Source of the DNA: Polaribacter haliotis
GTDB lineage: Bacteria > Bacteroidota > Bacteroidia > Flavobacteriales > Flavobacteriaceae
DNA: 64,000 nt
Assembly: GCF_014784055.1 (NCBI RefSeq)
Contig: NZ_CP061813.1
Coordinates: forward strand, 2,738,001-2,802,000
Direction of reading: 5' to 3'
Shown here: positions 26,326 through 33,980 of the stretch, piece by piece
How the letters are laid out: the number at the start of each line of letters is the position of its first letter
Numbering within the stretch: the first letter of the stretch is position 1
Translations under genes and position numbers: made by a program
Notes under the pieces: model-generated
Seen by the model: the letters and a program-made list of their open reading frames with translations, nothing else
Databases searched by the model: none
Told to the model about the DNA's origin: nothing

Positions 26326-26327
26326 CG

Positions 26328-26409
26328 TACTCAAGGTGGGAATCGAACCCACACTCCCGAAAGAACTGGATTTTGAATCCAGCGCGTCTACCAATTCCGC
26401 CACTTGAGC
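26328..26409 (-). tRNA. tRNA-Leu (anticodon CAA)
   Basis: 82 nt without CCA. Acceptor arms GCTCAAG and CTTGAGT pair with one G-U; D-loop region GGCGGAATTGGTAGACGCG; anticodon stem CTGGA/TCCAG around loop TTCAAAA, giving CAA; a long variable arm typical of Leu; T-arm GTGGGTTCGATTCCCAC. The 3' end faces the accessory stretch at 17-26 kb. The 153 bp from here to the prs start hold only the prs promoter region. Confidence 0.95.
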
Positions 26410-26480
26410 AATTTAGACTTTTCACTTAAATCTTCATTCATTTTTAAGCGAGTACAAATGTATTAAAATATTTTATTTTA

Positions 26481-26514
26481 AAGTCAATAAATAAATTTCA
26501 AAGTCAATAAATAA
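26481..26514. repeat. Tandem 14-bp direct repeat upstream of prs
   Basis: AAGTCAATAAATAA occurs at 26481-26494 and 26501-26514, 20 bp apart and just upstream of the prs -7 box at 26519. It could be a regulator site or chance in AT-rich DNA. Confidence 0.4.
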
Positions 26515-26518
26515 TTTC

Positions 26519-26526
26519 TACTTTTG
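26519..26526 (+). promoter_or_regulatory. -7 box (TACTTTTG) of prs
   Basis: TAnnTTTG match 36 bp before the start codon. Confidence 0.5.
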
Positions 26527-26562
26527 TTCTCTTACAACAACACAACAAAAAACCTTCACTAA

Positions 26563-27504
26563 ATGCCTACAAATCAACTTGCACCAAAATTATTTGCATG
26601 CTCACAAAGCGTTACATTAGCAGAAAAAATTGCAAAAGAGTACAACACAACTTTAGGAAAAGTTAAAACAACAAAGTTTAGCGATGGAGAATTTCAGCCA
26701 GCTTTCGAAGAATCTGTAAGAGGAAGACGTGTTTTTATTATTGGATCTACATTTCCAAATGCAGACAATTTAATGGAAATGCTTTTAATGTTAGATGCAG
26801 CTAAAAGAGCATCAGCAAGACACATTACAGCAGTTATGCCCTATTTTGGTTGGGCAAGACAAGATAGAAAAGATCAACCAAGAGTTGCAATTGGAGCAAA
26901 ATTGGTAGCCAATTTATTACAATCTGCAGGAGCTACCAGAATTATGACAATGGATTTACATGCAGATCAAATTCAAGGTTTTTTCGAAAAGCCAGTAGAT
27001 CATTTATTCGCTTCTACTATTTTTATGCCATATATTAAAAGTTTAAAATTAGAGAATCTTACAATAGCATCTCCAGACATGGGAGGTTCAAAAAGAGCGT
27101 ATGCATATTCTAAACACTTACATTCCGATGTTGTAATTTGCTACAAGCAGCGTAAAAAAGCCAATGTAATTTCTCACATGGAGTTAATTGGAGATGTAAA
27201 AGGTAAAAATGTTATTTTGGTAGACGATATGATAGATACTGGAGGAACCTTAGCGCATGCAGCCAATTTAATGATGGAAAGAGGTGCATTAAGCGTTCGT
27301 GCAATTTGTACACATCCAATTCTTTCTGGAGGCGCTTACGAAAAAATAGAAAACTCAGGACTAACAGAATTAATAGTTTCAGATACAATTCCATTAAAGA
27401 AGGAGACTTCTAAAATAAAAGTTGTATCTTGCGCGCCATTATTTGCGGATGTTATGCATAAAGTGCAAGACAATACTTCAATTAGTGGACAATTTTTAAT
27501 GTAA
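26563..27504 (+). CDS. prs: Ribose-phosphate pyrophosphokinase (PRPP synthase)
   Basis: 313 residues, the standard length. It makes PRPP from ribose 5-phosphate and ATP for nucleotide, NAD, His and Trp synthesis in the cytosol. Seen: the [20 protein letters not shown] segment, [16 protein letters not shown] (ATP-binding region), [29 protein letters not shown], and the PRPP-binding loop [18 protein letters not shown]. The usual catalytic HARQDRK histidine-lysine flexible loop is represented by WARQDRK; the Trp variant is common in this group, I believe. It is followed after 20 bp by the L25 gene, an operon order common in Flavobacteriaceae. Confidence 0.96.
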   Translation: MPTNQLAPKLFACSQSVTLAEKIAKEYNTTLGKVKTTKFSDGEFQPAFEESVRGRRVFIIGSTFPNADNLMEMLLMLDAAKRASARHITAVMPYFGWARQDRKDQPRVAIGAKLVANLLQSAGATRIMTMDLHADQIQGFFEKPVDHLFASTIFMPYIKSLKLENLTIASPDMGGSKRAYAYSKHLHSDVVICYKQRKKANVISHMELIGDVKGKNVILVDDMIDTGGTLAHAANLMMERGALSVRAICTHPILSGGAYEKIENSGLTELIVSDTIPLKKETSKIKVVSCAPLFADVMHKVQDNTSISGQFLM

Positions 27505-27524
27505 ATAAATTAATAAAAAAAGTA

Positions 27525-28139
27525 ATGAAATCAATTACAATTAAAGGATCAAAAAGAGAAAGCGTGGGCAAGGTAGCTACCAAAGCCTTACGTAATGCTG
27601 GTATGGTTCCTTGCGTTATATACGGAGGAGATAAGCCAGTGCATTTTTCAGCAGAAGAATTAGCATTTAAAAAGTTGGTATACACTCCAAACGTATATAC
27701 TGCTACAATTAATGTTGATGGAGAAAAAATATCTGCAATTTTGCAAGACATTCAATTTCACCCAGTATCTGACAAAATTTTACATGTAGATTTTTATCAG
27801 TTATTTGATGATAAAGAAGTTACAATGAACATTCCTGTAAAATTAACTGGAACTTCACCAGGTGTGTTAAATGGAGGTTCTTTACGTTTTACAAACCGTA
27901 AATTAAAAATTAAAGCATTACCTGCAAATTTACCAGATTATGTAAGTGCAGATATTTCTAAATTAAAGATTGGTAATAAATTAACAATCACATCATTATT
28001 TAATGATGATTATACGTTTATGCACCCAGACAACACTGTTGTTGTTCAAGTTAGAACTTCTCGTAATGCAACTAATGTTGATGACGAAGACGAAGACGAA
28101 ACTACAGAAGAAGCTACACCAGAAGCAGCAGCTGAATAG
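27525..28139 (+). CDS. rplY: 50S ribosomal protein L25/general stress protein Ctc
   Basis: 204 residues, the long CTC form: an N-terminal L25 domain ([49 protein letters not shown]) that binds 5S rRNA, and a C-terminal beta domain ([37 protein letters not shown]). An acidic tail ([18 protein letters not shown]) ends it. It follows prs by 20 bp and is closed by a strong terminator. Confidence 0.95.
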   Translation: MKSITIKGSKRESVGKVATKALRNAGMVPCVIYGGDKPVHFSAEELAFKKLVYTPNVYTATINVDGEKISAILQDIQFHPVSDKILHVDFYQLFDDKEVTMNIPVKLTGTSPGVLNGGSLRFTNRKLKIKALPANLPDYVSADISKLKIGNKLTITSLFNDDYTFMHPDNTVVVQVRTSRNATNVDDEDEDETTEEATPEAAAE

Positions 28140-28163
28140 TTTAGTTCAAACAAATAAATTTTT

Positions 28164-28193
28164 AAAAGCGCTACATTTTTGTAGCGCTTTTTT
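28164..28193 (+). terminator. Terminator of prs-rplY
   Basis: 11-bp stem AAAAGCGCTAC (28164-28174) and complement (28181-28191), 6-nt loop, T-run to 28193. Confidence 0.85.
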
Positions 28194-28249
28194 CTTGTCC
28201 TAGATTTTATTAGGAGTCATAACTATATCAATCATTATTTATTTCTTCT

Positions 28250-28257
28250 TATTTTTG
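28250..28257 (+). promoter_or_regulatory. -7 box (TATTTTTG) of pth
   Basis: TAnnTTTG match only 5 bp before the ATG at 28262. Transcription would start at or within the first codons, so the message is leaderless if the first ATG is used, or translation starts at the internal ATG 28325. Confidence 0.45.
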
Positions 28258-28261
28258 AAGA

Positions 28262-28891
28262 ATGAATGTGATATCATTTTTTAAAAATCTTTTTGGAATA
28301 AAATCTGAAACTAAAGAAGAATTAATGAAAAAGTTTTTAATTGTCGGTTTAGGAAACATTGGTGATAAGTACACAAATACGCGCCATAATATTGGTTTTA
28401 AAATTTTAGATGAAGTTGTAGAAGAACACAATGCAACATTCGAGACCGAGAAGTTGGGAGACGTTGCTAATTTCCGTTTTAAAGGGAGAACGTTTATTTT
28501 ACTAAAGCCAAGTACATTTATGAATTTAAGTGGAAAAGCAGTAAAATATTGGATGCAACAAGAAAAAATTTCCATTGAAAATATTCTAATAATTACAGAT
28601 GATGTAAATATAGATTTTGGTACCATTCGTGTAAAAGCGAAAGGTTCTGCTGGCGGACATAATGGACTAAAAGACATTCAAGAGAAACTAAATACCCAAC
28701 AATATGCTCGTTTTCGCTTTGGAGTTGGTGGGAATTATAGCAAAGGAAGACAAGTAGATTTTGTTTTAGGGGAATGGACTAAAGAAGAAACCAGCCAATT
28801 AATAGAGCGTTTACCAACTTCAGCAAAAGTAATTACATCTTTTGGTACAGCTGGTTTGGCAAATACAATGAATACTTTTAACGGAAAGTAA
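28262..28891 (+). CDS. pth: Peptidyl-tRNA hydrolase
   Basis: 209 residues from the first ATG. It frees tRNA from stalled peptidyl-tRNA. Seen: FLIVGLGNIGDKYTNTRHNI with the catalytic His, LLKPSTFMNLSGKAV, ITDDVNIDFGTIRVKAKGSA with GGHNGLKDI, and RFRFGVG. The enzyme core starts at Met22 (ATG at 28325); the 21 residues before it (VISFFKNLFGIKSETKEEL) are an extension that I have the impression is common in Flavobacteriaceae, so the long start is kept. The -7 box lies only 5 bp upstream of the long start, which leaves the choice open. Confidence 0.93.
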   Translation: MNVISFFKNLFGIKSETKEELMKKFLIVGLGNIGDKYTNTRHNIGFKILDEVVEEHNATFETEKLGDVANFRFKGRTFILLKPSTFMNLSGKAVKYWMQQEKISIENILIITDDVNIDFGTIRVKAKGSAGGHNGLKDIQEKLNTQQYARFRFGVGGNYSKGRQVDFVLGEWTKEETSQLIERLPTSAKVITSFGTAGLANTMNTFNGK

Positions 28892-28905
28892 ATTTCTATA
28901 AAAAC

Positions 28906-28935
28906 AAAAAAGCTATCCATAATAGATAGCTTTTT
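28906..28935. terminator. Bidirectional terminator between pth and the lipoprotein gene
   Basis: Arms AAAAAGCTATC (28907-28917) and complement (28925-28935), 7-nt loop, A-run on one side and T-run on the other. It serves two convergent genes. Confidence 0.75.
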
Positions 28936-28952
28936 AAAAAAACTTATTTTTT

Positions 28953-29486
28953 TTATTTTTTCTCAAAAAGAATAGTAGTTTTAATATCGATATTAATATT
29001 TCCGTCAGTTTCTTCTGAATCCTGAGATAAAGTTAACGCATTTTCATTGAATAAGTTAACATTATATTCTCCATTTAAAAAATCTCCATTAGAAGAATTG
29101 AATGTAATTGTTCTTGCACCAGTTTTATTTATAGAAAAACTTCCAGAATTATCAATATTTAAAATTTTTGTAGAAACAGTAGCAGAGCCATCAACAGGTG
29201 TTACAGTGGTAACAACTCTGTAAGGTCCTTTTACAGTAAAAGTTCCACCTGCATTTAAAATTAAATCTACTTCGAAACTATCTCCAATTTTTGTAGAGTT
29301 TGAAACATCTACAGATGTGCCTTGAGTAACGACAGTATTCGATAAATCTTGATTAAAACTTTTAACTTTATAAGTTCCAGAAACATTGGTCAAAGAAAAA
29401 TCTAAAGCGACAGTTTTTTCACTATCACCACAACTTGTTATAGTTACTGCTATAAAAAGGGCAAAAATAATTTTAATTGTTTTCAT
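28953..29486 (-). CDS. Lipoprotein of unknown function
   Basis: 177 residues. The signal peptide ends in the lipobox ITSC (Cys19), followed by GDSEK. The mature part is all beta: VSGTYKVKSFNQDL, NAGGTFTVKGPYRVV, TGARTITFNSSNGDFLNGEY. This resembles the lipocalin-like 'DUF' lipoproteins that are common and variable in this family; no closer match recognised. It lies 58 bp after queD on the same strand. Confidence 0.65.
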   Translation of the reverse strand: MKTIKIIFALFIAVTITSCGDSEKTVALDFSLTNVSGTYKVKSFNQDLSNTVVTQGTSVDVSNSTKIGDSFEVDLILNAGGTFTVKGPYRVVTTVTPVDGSATVSTKILNIDNSGSFSINKTGARTITFNSSNGDFLNGEYNVNLFNENALTLSQDSEETDGNINIDIKTTILFEKK

Positions 29487-29544
29487 AATATTTTTTTGTC
29501 AAAGATAACTAATAAATTAAATGATAATTACGTTTTTATAAATA

Positions 29545-29994
29545 TCAATTTTCAGAAGCATACCATTCTGCAAAACTAGAGTCTGTTTCTTGTAATTTTA
29601 TAGAATGAAGTTTGATGTTTTTAGGCAATCTTTTTTTAATTTTTTTAGCAAAATCAATTACCATCATTTCGCTAGTTGGCTGGTAATCTACTAATAAAAC
29701 ATCATGTCCTCTGTCCATTAATTCTTTGGCTAATTCTACATGAGGTGTGTTTTTATTAAAGACAGTTGCGTGATCGAAAACATCTACAATTTCTTCGTTT
29801 ACAATTTTTTTTAAGTCACCAAAATCGATAACCATCCCGAATTTTACATTCGTATTATCCTTAATTGGTTTTCCAGAAACTGTTACAGAAAGTTTATACG
29901 AATGCCCGTGAACATTTTTACATTTTCCATCATAACCATATAAAGCATGACCGGTTTCAAAATTGAATTGCTTTGTAATTCTAATTGTACTCAT
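29545..29994 (-). CDS. queD: 6-carboxytetrahydropterin synthase (QueD-like)
   Basis: 149 residues. It converts 7,8-dihydroneopterin triphosphate to 6-carboxytetrahydropterin on the way to queuosine. Seen: FNFETGHALYGYDGKCKNVH with zinc ligands and the catalytic Cys, HGHSYKLSVTVSG (zinc HxH), GMVIDFGDLKKIV, DHATVFN, PTSEMMVIDFAKKI and LQETDSSFAEWYA. The length and CKNVHGHSY motif fit QueD better than eukaryotic-type PTPS. Its ATG overlaps the stop of a 27-codon membrane-peptide gene (TAATG). Confidence 0.9.
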   Translation of the reverse strand: MSTIRITKQFNFETGHALYGYDGKCKNVHGHSYKLSVTVSGKPIKDNTNVKFGMVIDFGDLKKIVNEEIVDVFDHATVFNKNTPHVELAKELMDRGHDVLLVDYQPTSEMMVIDFAKKIKKRLPKNIKLHSIKLQETDSSFAEWYASEN

Positions 29995-30077
29995 TAACGA
30001 CGCTTGTTTCTATATTTGTTGTAAAAATACACAATAACCAAAGCTATTGCTAATACTAAAAATAAATAATCTCCCAT
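29994..30077 (-). CDS. 27-residue single-pass membrane peptide
   Basis: Open frame between the GH3-like gene (21 bp upstream) and queD (1-bp TAATG overlap). It encodes MGDYLFLVLAIALVIVYF followed by the basic tail YNKYRNKRR: one TM helix with cytoplasmic positive tail. The tight packing on both sides and the overlap argue that it is translated. No known family. Confidence 0.6.
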   Translation of the reverse strand: MGDYLFLVLAIALVIVYFYNKYRNKRR

Positions 30078-30098
30078 TTTGTTTATATATTGATGTTA

Positions 30099-31598
30099 TT
30101 ATTCTTCCACTAAAAAATTCTGAAGAACATCTGCAATTTTTCTATTGTCAGACAATTGCGGAATTTTGTTTTGTCCGCCAAATTTACCAATCGATTTCAT
30201 ATATTCATGAAAACCACCTTTTTTAACTTTTTTAATGACAAGTTTACGCAATATTTTTCCTTCAATTAAATCGAAATAATAAATATTTTGCTCTTGCATA
30301 GAAGCATCTACTTTTTCGGCAAATTCCTCTAAATTTTCTGGTTCATTTTCAAACTCTATAAACCATTCGTGATAAGGCAAACCGTTTGCAGGATTTACTT
30401 GTGGTGCCACAGTAAACTCACTAATATTTATGTTGGTTCCTTTTATGGAATCGTTTAACGCTTTTTCTACCTCTTTTCCAATAACGTGTTCGCCAAAGGC
30501 GGAAATAAAGTGTTTTATTCTTCCTGTTACTTTAATTCTATAAGGTTTTGTTGAAGTAAATTCTACAGTATCGCCAATATTATAACCCCAAAGACCAGCA
30601 GTTGTATTTAAAATGATGACGTAATTCACACCAATTTTTACATCTTTTATAGAAATTCTGGTCGGATTTTCATCAAAAAACTCGGTTGCAGGAATAAATT
30701 CGTAAAAAATACCAGAATCTAATTGCAACAACATTCCTTTTTCGGTTTGCGAATCTTGGTATGCAATAAAACCTTCTGAAGCAGGATATAATTCTATATA
30801 ATCGATTTTTTTACCAATTAAACTTTCGAACTTATTTTTATAAGGTTCAAAATTTACACCTCCGTAAATAAAGAAATTAAAATTGGGGAATAATTCAGAA
30901 ACCTTTTTACCGGTTTTTTCAATCAGTTTTTCGAAATACATTTGCACCCAAGAAGGAATTCCGCTAATAACAGTCATGTCTTCATTTACGGTTTCTTTAA
31001 CAACTGCATTTACTTTAGTATCCCAATCTTCAATGCAATTGGTCTCCCAACTTGGTAAACGGTTTTTTAGTAAATATTGTGGAACGTAATGTGCTACAAT
31101 TCCACTTAATCTGCCAAGTTTTACACCATTTTTATCTTCTAAAACAGGACTTCCTTGTAGAAAAATCATTTTTCCATCCACAAAACTGGCGTCATTTTTT
31201 TCAACAATATAAAATAACAATGCATTTCTAGCCGCCTTTATATGGGTTGGCATCGATTCTTTTGTAATAGGAATGTATTTTGCACCAGAAGTTGTACCAG
31301 ATGTTTTGGCATAATACAATGGTTTTCCTTTCCAGAGAACATTTTCTTCCCCAGCAACCATTCTATCTACATAAGGTCTTAAACCTTCGTAATCTGTAAC
31401 TTTTACGTGTTTTTTAAAATCTTCGTAAGTTACTATCTTATCAAAATTATGGTCTTTTCCAAAAGCAGTTTTACTCGCTTCAGAAATTAAATTTTTAAAG
31501 ACTTTTTCTTGTGTTTCAAAGGGGTTTTTAGCCCATTTTTGCACTTTTTTAGTAGCGAATTTGGCAAACGGAATTGCAAAAAAAGATTTTATACTCAT
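30099..31598 (-). CDS. GH3 auxin-responsive-promoter family acyl-acid-amide synthetase-like protein
   Basis: 499 residues. ANL-type adenylating enzymes of the GH3 family, which in plants link amino acids to jasmonate or auxin. Seen: motif I YYAKTSGTTSGAKYIPITKE (phosphate-binding), ELYPASEGFIAYQ (motif II) and ILNTTAGLWGYNIGDTVEFT with GRIKHFISAFGEHVIGKEVE (motif III). The bacterial role is unknown; substrate cannot be predicted. Its start overlaps the stop of the M23 gene by 1 nt, so it is coexpressed with a cell-wall peptidase. Standard length for the family in Bacteroidota. Confidence 0.88.
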   Translation of the reverse strand: MSIKSFFAIPFAKFATKKVQKWAKNPFETQEKVFKNLISEASKTAFGKDHNFDKIVTYEDFKKHVKVTDYEGLRPYVDRMVAGEENVLWKGKPLYYAKTSGTTSGAKYIPITKESMPTHIKAARNALLFYIVEKNDASFVDGKMIFLQGSPVLEDKNGVKLGRLSGIVAHYVPQYLLKNRLPSWETNCIEDWDTKVNAVVKETVNEDMTVISGIPSWVQMYFEKLIEKTGKKVSELFPNFNFFIYGGVNFEPYKNKFESLIGKKIDYIELYPASEGFIAYQDSQTEKGMLLQLDSGIFYEFIPATEFFDENPTRISIKDVKIGVNYVIILNTTAGLWGYNIGDTVEFTSTKPYRIKVTGRIKHFISAFGEHVIGKEVEKALNDSIKGTNINISEFTVAPQVNPANGLPYHEWFIEFENEPENLEEFAEKVDASMQEQNIYYFDLIEGKILRKLVIKKVKKGGFHEYMKSIGKFGGQNKIPQLSDNRKIADVLQNFLVEE

Positions 31599-32464
31599 TA
31601 TTTAAAATCGATAAAATTAATAGGATTTACAGCATAACCACCACTCCAAAGTTCGAAATGCAAATGTGGACCCGTAGTTAATTCTCCTGTAGAACCAACA
31701 GTGGCAATAACTTCACCAGATTTCACAAAATCACCTTGTTGTTTTAGTAAATTTCCATTGTGTTTGTAAACGGAAATATAATCGTTACCATGTTTTAAAA
31801 TAATTACGTAGCCAGTTTCTGTATTCCAGCCAGAAAAAATAACAGTTCCATCTGCAACTGCTTTTATAGGAGTTCCAGTTTTGGCAACAATATCTACTGC
31901 AAAATGCTTTGTGTTTGAATCAAAATTTTGAGAAATAGAACCCGATAATGGAGCGAAAAAAACAACATTATTTTTATTATTTGAATTGTTTAAGATGGAA
32001 AAACGTGTTTCTCTATCTATCTTCTCTCTAAATAAAGAATCTTCTTTAGAAGCATTTAATTTACTCTCATCTACTACAATAGGAGTATTTTCAGAAATAA
32101 TAGAATCGATACTTTCTGGTTTTATTTCTCCTGTTAAAACAGGTTTTAAGGCTTTTGTGTAGTTTTCTAATGTGGCTAATTTAGCTTTTAAAGAATCTGC
32201 TTCGAAAGTCAATTTTACAGCATCTGCTTTTAATTTAGAAGAAGAATAACCTGGAATGTATTCTTTAATTGGTGTAAACGCAATTAAAACTGTTGTTAAG
32301 GCAATTAATAAAATGGAGAAAATTCCTCCCAAAACAAACACATTTAAACGAGATAGTTTTAACGAAAAACGCTCTTCGAACGTATTTTCATTTAAAACTA
32401 CTAACCTGTATTTGTCAGTTAGTTTTTGTTTTAATTTCCCCTTTTTTTTATCCTTTTTAGCCAC
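31598..32464 (-). CDS. M23-family peptidoglycan endopeptidase, membrane anchored
   Basis: 288 residues. A basic cytoplasmic N-terminus (KKDKKKGKLKQKLTDKYR) and one TM helix (about 37-60) are followed by a coiled coil (about 75-100, ADSLKAKLATLENYTKAL) and a C-terminal M23 (LytM) domain. Zinc ligands are intact: HFAVDIV (H...D) and GPHLHFELW (HxH). It cuts peptide bridges in the cell wall during growth or division. Proteins of this build in Bacteroidota are related to FtsN/EnvC-type activators and bactofilin partners. It starts the tail M23-GH3-peptide-queD with overlapping ends. Confidence 0.9.
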   Translation of the reverse strand: MAKKDKKKGKLKQKLTDKYRLVVLNENTFEERFSLKLSRLNVFVLGGIFSILLIALTTVLIAFTPIKEYIPGYSSSKLKADAVKLTFEADSLKAKLATLENYTKALKPVLTGEIKPESIDSIISENTPIVVDESKLNASKEDSLFREKIDRETRFSILNNSNNKNNVVFFAPLSGSISQNFDSNTKHFAVDIVAKTGTPIKAVADGTVIFSGWNTETGYVIILKHGNDYISVYKHNGNLLKQQGDFVKSGEVIATVGSTGELTTGPHLHFELWSGGYAVNPINFIDFK

Positions 32465-32544
32465 AAATTATATTTTGAATAGTACAAATATACAGAAACC
32501 CTTACAGAGCGTATTTGTTTAATAACGGAATAAAAATAATTAAA

Positions 32545-33126
32545 TTATTTTTTGTAGAAATTCATTTCGTCTATGTAGTTCCATACTTCTTTGGTTAACA
32601 TAGGTTGTATGTTTTTACTCTCTTTAATTCCATTTCTTATCATTGTTGAAGAAATTTCTACAATTGGAGCTTCCACTTTATGGATTTTCGGATGATTATC
32701 GAATCTAGTTTCCACTTTTCCTTCAGAAATTCTTGGATAAACATATATATGATGATGCTCTAAAATAGTTTCATAATTTTTCCATTTATGAAAACTCTTC
32801 AAATTATCTTCACCCATAATTAAACAAAATTCTTTGTTGGGATATTGTTCAGAAATATGTGCTAAAGTAAAAACAGTATAATTTGGTTGAGGTAGCTTAA
32901 ACTCAATATCCGAAGGTTTAATTTTCGAATAATTCTCTGTTGCTTTATAAACTAGCTCAAATCGATGATGATTTTCCAGCAAAGAACTTTTCTTTTTAAA
33001 TGGATTATGTGGTGTTACCACCATCCAAATTTCATCTAAATCAGAATTTTCAACCATGTGATTGGCTATAATTAAATGCCCCACATGAATTGGATTAAAA
33101 GTGCCAAAATATAAACCGATTTTCAT
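32545..33126 (-). CDS. nadD: Nicotinate-nucleotide adenylyltransferase
   Basis: 193 residues. It makes deamido-NAD from nicotinate mononucleotide and ATP. Seen: GLYFGTFNPIHVGHLIIAN with the nucleotidyltransferase GxFxPxHxGH motif, WMVVTPHNPFKKKS, LIMGEDNLKSFHKWKNYETI and the C-terminal ISSTMIRNGIKE. It lies 184 bp after gmk on the same strand with a repeat region between. The order yicC-gmk-nadD is common in this group. Confidence 0.94.
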   Translation of the reverse strand: MKIGLYFGTFNPIHVGHLIIANHMVENSDLDEIWMVVTPHNPFKKKSSLLENHHRFELVYKATENYSKIKPSDIEFKLPQPNYTVFTLAHISEQYPNKEFCLIMGEDNLKSFHKWKNYETILEHHHIYVYPRISEGKVETRFDNHPKIHKVEAPIVEISSTMIRNGIKESKNIQPMLTKEVWNYIDEMNFYKK

Positions 33127-33138
33127 TGTAAACAGTTT

Positions 33139-33199
33139 GAAGTGGGAAGTTGGGAGCTTGAAGTATTCAGTCAGTATTTAACTTCCAACTTCCCACTTC
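33139..33199. repeat. Inverted repeat built from the heptad words
   Basis: GAAGTGGGAAGTTGG (33139-33153) is complementary over all 15 bp to 33185-33199, with a 31-bp loop. Both arms are made of the same words as the heptad array, in opposite orientations, and they would form a strong hairpin just before nadD on the minus strand. Confidence 0.75.
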
Positions 33200-33250
33200 C
33201 AACTTCACGCTTTTTAATTTTTTTCTATACTTATTTAATACTTAATTTAC

Positions 33251-33332
33251 CTTCCAACTTCCAACTTCCAACTTCCAACTTCCAACTTCCAACTTCCAAC
33301 TTCCAACTTCCTACTCCAAACTTCCAACTTCC
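33251..33332. repeat. CTTCCAA heptanucleotide tandem array overlapping the 3' end of gmk
   Basis: Eight perfect copies of CTTCCAA at 33251-33306, followed by degenerate copies CTTCCTA (33307-33313) and CTCCAAA, then CTTCCAA and a partial CTTCC to 33332. The gmk stop codon (33311-33313) lies in the degenerate copy. Copy number could change by slippage. Such arrays of this word are frequent between genes in Flavobacteriaceae (my recollection). Confidence 0.9.
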
Positions 33333-33910
33333 TTCTCATTCAAAAACTCACTCATTAAATCTTCTGCTTCTTTTAAAGCAACATCTAAATCGTAATTTTT
33401 AATAATTTTATCGAATTGAGGTGCAGTTGCTAATTCTACAGAAGCTTTTGCAATTCGCATATTTATTTTTTCTTCGCTTTCTGTTTTACGCTTTTTCAAA
33501 CGGATTTTTAACTCATCCACACTTGGTGGTTTTACAAAAACCGATAATGTTTTTTCTGGATATTTTTTCTTAATTCGAAGTCCTCCAACCACATCAATAT
33601 CAAAAATAACATGTTTTTTTTGCGCCCAAATTCTTTCAACTTCACTTTTTAAAGTTCCATAGAAATTATCTCTGTACACTTCTTCCCATTCTAGAAATTC
33701 ATCATTTTTAATTTTATCTTTAAAATCTCTTAAAGAGATAAAATAATAGTCTTCGCCATCTTTTTCGAAACCTCTTGGTTCTCTTGAAGTTGCAGAAATA
33801 GAAAACTCTAAATTGAATTTTTCTTGTGCTAATAAATGACGAACAATAGTAGTTTTTCCAGAACCTGAAGGTGCAGAAAACACGAATAATTTTCCTTTAA
33901 AATCTTTCAT
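33311..33910 (-). CDS. gmk: Guanylate kinase
   Basis: 199 residues. It phosphorylates GMP to GDP. Seen: P-loop VFSAPSGSGKTTIVRHLL, the GMP-binding region SISATSREPRGFEKDGEDYY with EFLEWEEVY and FYGTLKSEVERI, IFDIDVVGGLRIKKKYP and the lid RLKKRKTESEEKINMRIAKA. The C-terminal KEVGSLE and its TAG stop are encoded by the flanking heptad array, so the last residues are not part of the ancestral protein. It follows yicC by 70 bp; that gap holds a copy of a dispersed repeat (33947-33972). Confidence 0.96.
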   Translation of the reverse strand: MKDFKGKLFVFSAPSGSGKTTIVRHLLAQEKFNLEFSISATSREPRGFEKDGEDYYFISLRDFKDKIKNDEFLEWEEVYRDNFYGTLKSEVERIWAQKKHVIFDIDVVGGLRIKKKYPEKTLSVFVKPPSVDELKIRLKKRKTESEEKINMRIAKASVELATAPQFDKIIKNYDLDVALKEAEDLMSEFLNEKEVGSLE

Positions 33911-33940
33911 TTTAATAAAATATAATTTTCACTCTAAAGA

Positions 33941-33974
33941 CAGAAAGGAATGTCTGGTTGAGTGTAGTCGAAAC
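33941..33974. repeat. Dispersed intergenic repeat fragment
   Basis: The segment with GGTTGAGTGTAGTCGAAACC (33953-33972) is, as I recall, a widespread intergenic word in Flavobacteriaceae genomes. It lies between yicC and gmk. Only one copy is in this window, so the call rests on memory. Confidence 0.35.
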
Positions 33975-33980
33975 CTAAAT

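Noticed and set aside
25884..26327. Immunity or defence genes next to the LRR gene
   Set aside because: The two small exported proteins show only signal peptides and beta-rich domains; no defence domain can be supported.
33251..33332. CRISPR-like array
   Set aside because: Units are 7 bp with no spacers; it is a simple tandem repeat.
33142..33402. 86-residue forward frame with repeated SNFQLPT units
   Set aside because: It is only the translation of the CTTCCAA array and lies antisense to the end of gmk; not a gene.
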